From Euborellia annulipes (Eukaryota > Arthropoda > Insecta > Dermaptera > Anisolabididae): 64,000 nt of DNA. Where the stretch lies: positions 78,420 through 142,419 of the forward strand of contig JAKCPI010001785.1 in NCBI GenBank assembly GCA_023213315.1, read 5' to 3'. This document shows positions 32,272-41,700 of the stretch, in pieces. Positions within the stretch are counted from its first letter, which is position 1. Each line of letters opens with the position of its first letter. The notes under the pieces were generated by a model. It did not search any database. It was not told the DNA's origin and was given only the letters and a program-made list of their open reading frames with translations. The translations under genes were made by a program, and so were the position numbers.

Positions 32272-33228
32272 ATTTTTACTTTCTCTCGCCCTATATATGA
32301 AAAAAAATATGGCTATAGAGAGAGAAAGTATTGCGATCATGTCAAAAATTTGATCGAGATTTTGATGGATATACATGTTTTGAGGTCCCCTGAGTCCAAA
32401 AAAAGTGGGTCCCGCAAATTGGTCTGTCTGTGTGTAACGATTTTTGGCATGAAGGAATTGAGCTACCGGATTGAAATTATATAATATATTTAAATTTAAT
32501 GATTTAAAGATTTAATTTAATGAAATTTAAGTTAGATATCCTCCCGGACACTCAAAATAAGCTTTTGAACAAAATCGGCCAAAAAGTACTAGTACTTTAT
32601 TTATGTTCAGTGAAAGACAATATTAAGTCCCACCTATGCGTTTTCTACTTGTGATTATTTCATTGTTTTTAAAAAAATATTATATATTTTTTAATGGAAA
32701 CTTTCATGGTTCAAACCTAGAAAATTTCCAATAAAAAATTTTCATTTTCTTTTATAAAAACAATGCAATAATCGCAAGTAGAAAATACCTGGGTGGAACT
32801 TAATATTTTGCCTCACTGTACTTTTAGAGTTTTTTTTCGATTTTCTCAAAATTCCCTCCACCGAAATTTTTTTAAAATTCAATTATTTTTAGATGCTTTT
32901 TAAAATGTATATTCTCATTTTGCCCTAAAAGTGTTTTGAAGTACACTTTACTGATGTAATATTTTTCAAATTCACTTTCCGGCTATTCTTTCCATAGAGC
33001 CAATGTTAAATCCCTATGGGGATTTGTATTTTAATTTCGATTCAAAAGGGGGTCGGGTCCCTTTCGAACTTTTTACACATTTAAAAAAATTCTTTCCAAT
33101 TCTGATGAAATTTTTTATTTATTTAGGATTCTCTATTGTGTTATTGTGTACTGTTTTTTATCATAAAAGATTTCTGACTTTCAAATCTGATGAGAACCCT
33201 TTCGAAAGGTTTATAAAACGAGAATAAA
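32272..33228 (+). repeat. Dispersed family R, long copy with MITE insertion
   Basis: It starts TTTTTACTTTCTCTCGCCCTATATATG and carries the GTTTTGAGGTCCCCTGAGTCC and GCATGAAGGAATTGAGCTACC blocks. It continues after the insertion at 32608-32818 with TTTTCTCAAAATTCCCTCC and ends in the variant tail CCATAGAGCCAATGTTAAATCCC...GATTCAAAAGGGGGTCGGGTCCC. That tail is shared with 63590-64000. Open frames in the tail are not conserved between the two copies. Confidence 0.78.
32608..32818. mobile_element. Palindromic Tc1/mariner-like MITE nested in family R
   Basis: A 211-bp foldback element. The arms CAGTGAAAGACAATATTAAG and (reverse complement of the right end) CAGTGAGGCAAAATATTAAG are followed by long paired segments containing TTTTCTACTTGTGATTATT. 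The right flank is TA; the left flank has drifted to TT. CAGTG ends and a TA target suggest Tc1/mariner. Confidence 0.65.
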
Positions 33229-34009
33229 AATTTTTTATTAAAAACCTGTGTATATTCCTTCTCACATTTACCCAATAGAAAAGCAAACCATTTTTCTTTA
33301 CACCCAAGGAAATAGTTTTAGCTATCCTAAGAAAACGTCATTTCCTTACTAAGAAGTTTATTTTTTATCTGATGTTTTGTCTCAAAATTGACTGATTTGG
33401 TAGAGTTTTTTTATTAAGTTTAGAGTTTAGTACTATAATTTATTTAAAATTGGGGTCGAAAAACACGATCCTAAGTTGGAAGTAAATAGTGAAGAGAAGG
33501 AGAGAGATCCAAGGAAATTTGCGATTATTAAATATATAATGGAAAATAAATTGCTTAAACATAATTGATTTTCTCGTAAATAATTTAGAAATAAACAGCG
33601 TCTGATTCACTCGATTAATTTCTGAAAACTTATTGAGTAATTAATGATGAAATAATTACAATTACTTATCTTAATAGGTTTCATAAAAAAATAAATAAAA
33701 AAAAAATAGATTTCAATCATTTATTTATCTCATATTCGTTTTGTATGCTAATTAACTCTTCTTTAGCATTTACGAGTTTATTTCCTCATTAAAAAAAGAA
33801 AAATGTTTTTGTTCATTTGCGAGTAAATAAATTTATGACTTTCATTCATATTTTTTTTTAATTAAAAGCCAACATGTGTTTATTATTTTACTTTCTTTGA
33901 ATCTCTACCCTTTGGAGTATAATCAAGGGCCTAGTTACATGATCTATGAGCCTCATGTTAAAATAAAACAAAAGAATTGATAGCATAAAAATAATTAAAT
34001 TTGTCATCT
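33229..34009. other. No gene seen
   Basis: AT-rich sequence with no exon, tRNA or repeat that I could place. Confidence 0.5.
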
Positions 34010-34070
34010 TACCTTCGGTAAGAGAAAGTTGTGTTCTGTGCTTGTCACACCAGATTTTTTGTGTCGAGAT

Positions 34071-34243
34071 CAAGAGCGGATCCAGAGAGGGGGGTAATCT
34101 GGTGTGACTGGTCGCACAGCACACAATTAATTAATTAATATTATTAATTTTTAAAATTTTACATTAAAAATAAATTTTATTTAGGAAAAAGGTATTTTTT
34201 TCAATCTCGGAGGGGCCCCTTTACCCCCCTGTATCCGCCCTTG
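34071..34243. mobile_element. hAT-type MITE family 1, internally deleted, 8-bp duplication
   Basis: Ends CAAGAGCGGATCCAGAG and CCCTGTATCCGCCCTTG; GTCGAGAT is perfectly duplicated at 34063-34070 and 34244-34251. Removing the element and one duplication restores the family R sequence seen elsewhere, so the insertion is younger than this family R copy. It is 173 bp against 265 bp at 13848. Confidence 0.92.
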
Positions 34244-34738
34244 GTCGAGATATGTTTAGTTTCTGCCAATATTCAAGATACGGGGGGTAGGGAATTTATA
34301 TACATAGAAAAATAAGTTATATTTTGTTTCCATGGCAACCATTTCTCCTATCTTTCCTATGAAGTACAAGAGTAAAGTGTGCTTCAAACAATTTTGGGAG
34401 CAAAATAAGAATATCCATTTGAAAGAGCATCTAAAATAATTCGATTTTTTAATTTTAATTAAAATCGTTATAGCGAATTTTGAGAAAATCGCAAAATAAT
34501 GAAAAAGTGCATCAGTAAAGTACTGGCCGATTTTGTTCAAAAGTTTATTTTCACGTCTCAGGGGGGTGCTTAACTTAAATATAAAATTTCAACCTCGTAG
34601 CTCAATTCCTTCATGCTTTAAATTGAACACAGACAGATCATATCGCGAAAAACCACTTTTTTGGATTCAGGGGATCTCAAAACGTGTATATCCATCATAA
34701 ACTTGACATCGAATTTTTGGCATGAATCCAATACTTTC

Positions 34739-34741
<3 letters not shown>

Positions 34742-34796
<55 letters not shown>
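34742..34796. repeat. (TA)n microsatellite
   Basis: About 27 uninterrupted TA units. Confidence 0.95.
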
Positions 34797-34799
<3 letters not shown>

Positions 34800-35554
34800 A
34801 CATATAGGTAAGAGAAAGTAAAAACCTAGAAGGGGAAGTGGCAAAAAAAAAAAAAAAATTAATATTTTGATTTTGCGCTTACAATGTTAGTTTAAAAAAG
34901 TATTTTCTAACATTACTTTGGAACATAAATCAATTAGAATAATGTGAATTGAAAATTTGCATAGTAATTTTCTTTCTCACCAAACCTTGTATTTCTTCAA
35001 ACTCTTCAACCTTCCGTAACTACCATAAATTAAATAAGAAGATGTATTAGAAGAAATAAAGAACCTTCATTTTATTTTATTTATATACTAGTTGATTGAT
35101 GTTTGTACAAAATTCAATGTCAAGTTACATTCAAATAGATTTGAGAAATACTTTTTTGCCATGTCAATGTCGTACATGTAACGAACAGAGTTCATTTCAT
35201 CGGGAGACAATCAAATTTTTTTATAATTTAAAACAACTTGTTTATCAATTTAGTTAAATGGCCTTGATAATGGAAAAGAATTGAAATTGAAATGTTAAAA
35301 AAAAATCAATTATTTGGAAATTATAATATGATAATTACTTGTGTATGAGTGAAGTATTGTACAAATATATATTTTGTACAAATGCCATGAGGGGTTTTAT
35401 CCTTCAACCTTCCTCACTGATATGAATTATTTATAATTATAAACAAAGAGTTAGATCTGACAAGTTCCATTTGATTTCGTTGGTGGTCTATCCTCGGATG
35501 ACTTAATAAAATAACAAATCAAAAAATAAATATTTATCAGACACGGATGAGAAC

Positions 35555-35790
35555 GGATCAGACACATTTAAATAATGAGTACCGTTTAAGATGCCAAAAA
35601 GACATTTAAAAAAAAACTTGCAATCTTATACGTCTGATAGGAAATAATCGCCCTTAACTTTCGAATTAAAAAAATGAGTTTTTTCTCATATCTATTGTAT
35701 AATCTCATTCCATGTGACAAAAATTTATTTCAATTGAATTGGGCACCAATCACTTGAAATAAATAAGGGCGGAGCCTAAAGAAAAATAAA
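35555..35790 (+). repeat. Two SINE-B pieces
   Basis: GAGTACCGTTTAAGATGCCAAAAAGACATTTAAA (about 35575-35612) is a tail block. CCATGTGACAAAAATTTATTTCAATTGAATTGGGCACCAATCACTTGAAATAAATAAGGGCGGAGCC (35710-35778) is a body block. Confidence 0.6.
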
Positions 35791-35882
35791 TTAAATAAAA
35801 AAAAACAGTGGGGTGTTAGGGGATTCAGTAACAAAAAATAACTATGTTTGGTCAACGTTTCAAGGGCAATTCGCTTTTTTTT

Positions 35883-36054
35883 TTACATTCAGGATGAAAA
35901 AAAATCGGGTGATACTTCAAGATCAGAAAAATTTCCTTTCCAATTTAAGCCTATTCTGTGTCAATTAACTGATATGGTGGATTTAGCATTTAGCCCTACT
36001 AGCCGCGTAATCCACCTGAGGGGAGATTATGATTTTTTTAAGACTCCTGTTTGA
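35883..36054 (+). pseudogene. Possible WDR4/Trm82-like gene relic
   Basis: After an acceptor-like TTTTACATTCAG, a frame encodes DEKKSGDTSRSEKFPFQF and then KPILCQLTDMVDLAFSPTSRVI before it loses sense (HLRGDYDFFKTPV, stop). The pattern D-K-S-G-D followed some 20 residues later by L-x-x-L-[ST]-x-[ML]-x-D-[LV]-A-x-SP-x-x-R-x-I matches the blade of WDR4/Trm82. That protein is the WD-repeat partner of the tRNA m7G46 methyltransferase, where the segment reads ADKSGD...LGHLSMLLD-x-x-x-S. The expected D-R-D-E-K that follows is lost. No neighbouring exons were seen, so this looks like a decayed fragment. The match is from memory of the family pattern only. Confidence 0.38.
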
Positions 36055-36799
36055 GCAGTGCTCTTTAATATTAAGTGAAGCTAAAATATTAATAAAAAAT
36101 CTAGTATGACTAACTAGAAATCACTCAACATTTAATCCCCAAAACCCATCAGAGAACGGCAAGGGACTGAGTCACTACTAACTGTGCTCACGAAACTGTA
36201 AAATTTCCAGCTAAATTAAAAATTAATAAAAATAAACTTACCAATCAAAGTTAATATTTTATAACGTAAATAATAACAATCACTAAAAATTCACATTTCG
36301 AAATCGACCAGAATTTATCACAACATAAAATTCAATAAATCGCACTGATTAAAAACAATTAATAAGTATAATTTTTACTAATAATCGGCAGCTTAAAAAG
36401 ACAGAAAATTCAATGAAGAAAAAATGACATTTCATTGATAAGATTTTATTGATTCTTTGATTTTCTTCAAAGAAATGAATCCGACCGACATTGACCGAGA
36501 AGTAAAAAATTTAGGCTATCTTTTTCTTTATCTTATCAGTGTATACGTATTTACTTATCTTTATAAATCAATATTACAACTGCAATATTTATTTAAAAAA
36601 ATTTTTTTCTTATGTGTATTGAAACAATGACGCATATGTACTATAAGTTGTATGAATAACAACACTAGTATCATAATTATACCTTTACTTATTTAAATTT
36701 TATACTACCGATATATATATATAAGTATATATAATTAATTTTTAAATTATCTCCAACTTCCGAAATGTTATCAGGAAACTTCTTTTAACCTTTTTTTAT
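36055..36799. other. No gene seen
   Basis: AT-rich filler without supported features on either strand. Confidence 0.5.
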
Positions 36800-36905
36800 T
36801 TGCCCCCTCGGCTGCTGAGGCTATTTATGGTTATATAATTATATACGATGTATATTACATAGATATATAACGGGGGACGTTCAACACACTCACCCTCTCT
36901 TAATC
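36800..36905 (-). repeat. SINE-C fragment
   Basis: TGCCCCCTCGGCTGCTGAGGCTATTTATGG and AACGGGGGACGTTCAACACACTCACCCTC correspond to the SINE-C block order at 18358-18560. Confidence 0.55.
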
Positions 36906-37094
36906 TTGTTATTTAGTTAATAGACTACTGCTTCTTTAAAAGTTAAAGGTAGCTTTAGAATATTATCATTCATAATAATATTATACTAAATAGATTAAAT
37001 ATTAAAAATAATCCGTACCTGATTGTAGAGAATTAAAAAATTTTTCAGTCAGTTTGATAATTTTCGTGGTGTGGTGAGTTAAATAAATATAGCC

Positions 37095-37185
37095 TAAAGC
37101 AGCGGTTCCCAACCCGTGGGCTGTGGCCTACTTGTGGACCGCGCTCTGATTGGAACTGGGGACCGCGGACGTCTAATGAAAGATA
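37095..37185 (+). repeat. hAT terminal fragment
   Basis: AGCAGCGGTTCCCAACCCGTGGG to GGGGACCGCGGACGTCTAATG looks like one end of a hAT element (CAGCGGTTCCCAA start). The other end was not found. Confidence 0.5.
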
Positions 37186-37343
37186 AAAATTATTACTTAT
37201 AATTAGAGAGCGGAAAAATAGTCTTTCGACTTTTGTCAATTTTGAGACTTTTCCTGATTTTCTTCTCTGATCTCACATAAAGAAACGTTTTTTGAGATTT
37301 TCAAAAACTACTTTTGCGGCTTTTTTGCGCTTTTTTGCCTGTC

Positions 37344-37376
<33 letters not shown>

Positions 37377-37494
37377 AAAAAGCGAATTTTATGACCGACT
37401 TTTTTCAAATTTTTTAATATAATATGCTTTTTTTTAATTTTGCACTTTCGACTGAGGCCATTGAGTTTTTTTTTAATTTATTTATTGACTTTTT

Positions 37495-37640
37495 CTGCAT
37501 GGTGACCATTTAGACCTGGTCCCTATTTATTCCAATTGATTTGTATCCAAATCAATTAATATATAAGATTTTCGGAGAAAAATACACCAGTGGTTGCTTT
37601 CCACATTAAAATAATTTATTTTGCAAATCATACTTTTAAT
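37495..37640 (-). repeat. SINE-B tail joined to Penelope-end-like sequence
   Basis: GACCATTTAGACCTGGTCCCTATTTATTCCAATTGATTTGTATCC is an inverted SINE-B body. From 37568, TCGGAGAAAAATACACCAGTGG to TAATTTATTTTGCAAAT is the inverse of 9568-9632. Confidence 0.6.
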
Positions 37641-37807
37641 ACACACAATTGACTCCCAAGCAGCTCTGGAGTGGTCCCTACCTTCATAAAAATTAAATAA
37701 TATAATCGTTTATTGCAAAATAAATATTAAAAAAAATTTCAATTAATTTTTTCTTTCTCTTATCTTAATATGCATATTAGGGTGGTCCTTATCCATAATA
37801 TTTTCCA

Positions 37808-38095
37808 TCGCCTTTGAACTTTGAGAATTTTCAAGATTTTCCTAAAACTTTAAGTATTCCCTTTGTTTTCGTCCACAAGGGACTAAATTAATTTCAAATT
37901 ACAATAAAACTAGAAATTTATTATTTAGAATCTTTTATTGCCTAAAATTACCTCAAATAATACATAATTAATAGAACGAATAGGGATAGATTAAATTGTT
38001 TCATCTGTCAAAGTTCCTCAGCATAAATCTGTTCATATTTCGTTTTCATTTCATATTTATTTGTCAATCGTATTTTTCAGTTCGATTATATAAAA
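37808..38095 (+). repeat. Dispersed repeat, second copy of 9722-9998
   Basis: CTTTGAACTTTGAGAATTTTCAAG to GTCAATCGTATTTTTCAGTTCGATTATATAAAATT, in the same order and orientation as 9722-9998. A short internal TTTCGTTTTCATTTCA segment is present in this copy only. Confidence 0.8.
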
Positions 38096-38545
38096 TTATA
38101 TTTAACAGATATGAGTGGTTTAGTGTTTAGTCAAATCCGAATTGAGGTATTTTTATTTATGAATATCAATATCTTATTTTACTTTTTCATATTATTAATT
38201 CTTAAACTTGACAGCGACTTTTTAGAGACTTTTTTTTGCCAAAAACAGACTTTTTACTGTTAAAAATAGATAGACTTTTTCCGACAATAAGAAACTTTTT
38301 TTCCGCTCTCTACTTATAATAATAAAAATAAATGAGCTTTTTCAACTTTAGTTTTCTTGAAAAATAAATACAGAAATAAACTTTTAGTCAAATTCATAAT
38401 TTACAAGATTTTCATCAAAAACGTAAGACATTATGAATTTTTGGAAACGTTAGAAAAAATTAGATAAAATGCATTAAAGAAAAAAAGGATCTATCTCTAA
38501 AGAAGAAAAATGAGTGTAGGCCTACTACATAGAAAGTTTAGAATT

Positions 38546-38789
38546 TTATTTTTGATAAGATTTTAATTTAAAATTCATTTTTGAACTATTTTTATTTTTA
38601 AAATAATTATATTGAATCCATTCTATGATAAAAACAATGATACTAAAAATAAGACCAAATAAAATAAAAGACAAAGGAAATTTTATATCAGATAAAGTGA
38701 CCACGTCGAAGTCTTCATGTTCTTTATCGACTTTAGTCGGATATTTTTTCAGATTTTTTAAAAGACCAAAATTGCTCATCTGAATGATT
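38546..38789 (-). CDS. IR gene, last exon (final TM and tail)
   Basis: The acceptor is TTTTTTTCAG. It supplies the A that completes the split leucine codon, then IIQMSNFGLLKNL, a polar linker and the hydrophobic helix FPLSFILFGLIFSIIVFIIE. A basic 20-residue tail follows and ends in TAA. The pattern 'IIQM-x-x-x-G-L-L-K' before the last helix is typical of IRs. Confidence 0.9.
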
Positions 38790-41700
38790 CTGAAAAAAAT
38801 AATGGAAAAAAATTATATAAATCTCATATAATCAAGTCATTTAATAAAAAGGAAGAAAAAAAAAGAAATCATTTTAAATGAATTAAACATTAATTATCAA
38901 TTAGTCTTGTCATCGCCTCGATCCTTTGATCACGATTAAAAAACAAACAGTAAGTCGAGTTTGATTATTTCTTGCTGTTACGATGTTAGATATTCAAGAG
39001 AGGAGAGCATGTATCCCTCGATGATTCTCCCCATTATAAATTTATCGGTAGGATTATGCACCCTTAAATATTCCTGCTTTTTAGGAAAACAAACACAAAA
39101 GGCAGGTTGTGCAGCTAGTTTATAGACTATTTAAATATTATTTCTGAAAAAATTAATTATAATAATCTATATTTTTAATCGCATAAACCAAATTATAGTT
39201 CATAAAAATGGAAAACTTTAATGTAAAAATAAAATATTTAAAACGGTTATAAAATCAATCTATATCTTAGATTGCTTTTATAAGATAAAATGCAATAGTT
39301 ACCAATAACATGAATATTTTAGCCAAATGATCAATGAGTGAAATTATTATTATTATAGAGAGAACCTAGACAGCCTATCAGGTCTATTCTCTAAAAACAG
39401 GCATTCAAATTCAACTTTTTAAATTAGATGTTAAAAAATTATTTGCAAGGCGATGTTCAAATTAGAGTCCGACCGAAACTTGTATTTCTTAAACAAAATT
39501 CATATGATTTTACCGTTTTTTTTTTCTTTGAAATTTTTTCCCTTCCCGTGAAATTCATTTTACCAATTTTAGGCAAAATTTTTTCCGGCCCTTTTCCGTA
39601 TTGCGAAAAATTTGTTTCTCCTGCGTGAGGGAGTCATTTGACCTTTTATTTCGAGCGAGTCTCATCCCATCTTTTCATACTCAGGTTTCGGTCGGCCGAA
39701 AGTTTCGGCTGGTTTTTGGCCGAAGCTGGCCGAAACCGTAACCGAAACCGAATATTCGGTCGGTTCCTAGTTAAAATGAATTAACGCTGATTACGAATGT
39801 TAAATTTAGAGTATAGGCCTACGCCTGTTTGTCAGTTTGTCTTTTAATTAAATAATCAATGAACAAGAGATAATAACAAATTTAATCTTTAAATTTAAAT
39901 TAAAAAACTTGTAAAAATTTTAATAACTCACAATTTATTAAAAAGCTTTCTATATGGGCTATAATGTGGGAGGCCCATTGCACTTGTCGATTTAGTATAG
40001 TACTCTTTTAAAGAAACTAAAGTACAAGTTGCTGAGTTGACCATGAGCATCGTGTGATAATCAATGTGTGCATATTTTTCCTTACAGATTCGTTGCAAAG
40101 CCTCTTCAGCAGTTAGAGGAAAATTATTAATTGGCATAAGAGTTGTATAAATTTCCGACATGAGTCCATCCTGGGCATTCTGTGAAAATATTTATTTATT
40201 TATTTTCAGGAGATAAATTATTTTAAAAATATTATTGATGAATACCTTGAAATCATCGTGAAGAAAGGAATCCTTATAAACCCCCAATAAATAACTCTTC
40301 TTGGTAAGCATCTCTCGGAGAGTAGAAAAAGGCATATCTTCTTTGATTATTGTCAAAAAAGAGATAAATACTGCGCTATATGATGCATATAAAACAATAC
40401 CAAAAAGCAAACCGCTCAAAAGAACAAGTCTGGCTTGAAAAGCGCAAGGAGGATGGGGATGCCCTGAAATGAGAAAAATTATAATAGTGGAAAATAAGTT
40501 ATTATTTCACTATTCTAAATCAATTCAAGGGACTATTAGAATTCTAAATTTGATAATTGGCAGTAGTAATAATGCCATAGTTCCTGCTGGACCCTCCCAG
40601 CGGCGTAACCCGCCTTTGAGGGCGGAGGGAGCAAAGCTCAACTGGGGCGCCGTTTTTCGTTCGACCTTTTTTTTTTTTTATTTTTTTAAGTTCTCGAATC
40701 TCGGTCGGGCCTTTTTTTGTAATTTTTCTCCGGATTTGTGATATATAATGAATTTATTATGAAATTAAAAAAAAGCCGTAGATTTTGGGAAAAAGCCGAT
40801 GCGCGAGGGACGCCAAAAGCTTGATGCGCTTGGGGCCCCCCCCCCCGGGCGAGCGTCCCCCTTCACCCCCACCTGGATACGCTAGTGGACCCTCCCATCT
40901 TCCTATTCATATGCCACAATTTCTCAGACAACTCGTTACAGATAAATATCTTTTTTATTAAGAAATAATATACCCCTCATTTATCTTAAAAAAATTGTTA
41001 TTGTAGCCAGACATGAAATAAGGAGATAATTTTTATAATATTTATTCAATTTTGTTTTATTAATTTAGTCCATAAACCAAACGTTGATAGGATAAGAAGG
41101 AAGTTTTCCATTAAGGAGTACTTTGTGTGGAGCTTCAAACCATATTTTTACAGGGAGACTACTTTTTTTATTGTAATTGTTTTTTTAATATTATTTATAA
41201 GAACATCGTAACCATTTATTCTTTTTTTCGTGGGAAGGGAGGGGGACAATTCCTTGGACTTCCCCACCTTAATCGAAAAAAATGTTCAGGCTATGGGCCT
41301 GACTTGTAATATTTATTAATTTTTTATATAAAACTAGACGCAAAGCCCCGCCTTCGGCGGGGCTTTCCGTCTAGCCGGGGGCTGCGCCCCTGGACCCCCT
41401 TGCTCGCCTACTTATATACATACCGGTACATACATTTTCCCTTTTCATTTTTATATATAGAGTTTATTTTAACGATTAATTATTCATGAACTTAAGATTT
41501 TTTGTGAATCATATCCTTTCCGGGACTCTCCCGGTACACAGAAAAAAAAAATTTACGCTCGATATTTTAAAATTCAAAATGTAAATAAATTTAAAAAAAT
41601 CGTAAACATGGGTGAAATATTTATATTTTGTTACCAGTGGCAACCCTTTCTCCTCAGATTTTTATTTTTTTCTTATTTTAACGGTTAATTACTCATTAAC

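Larger units (their letters stand above)
34010..34825 (-). repeat. Dispersed family R, near-complete copy with hAT insertion
   Basis: It starts with the half palindrome CTTACCTTCGGTAAGAGAAAGTTG...CACACCAGATTTTTTGTGTCGAGAT. The 173-bp hAT MITE at 34071 interrupts it, and it resumes ATGTTTAGTTTCTGCCAATATTC through CCATGGCAACCATTTCTCC to ACATATAGGTAAGAGAAAGTA. It shows that the palindrome is one terminus of family R. A (TA)n microsatellite (34742-34796) expanded next to the other terminus. Confidence 0.82.

Noticed and set aside
33003..33227. 74-residue frame with FELFTHLKKFFPILMKFF
   Set aside because: It lies in the variant tail of family R; the copy at 63.9 kb does not keep the frame.
34618..34803. 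61-residue frame starting MCLYIYIYIYIY
   Set aside because: A translation of the (TA)n microsatellite joined to family R.
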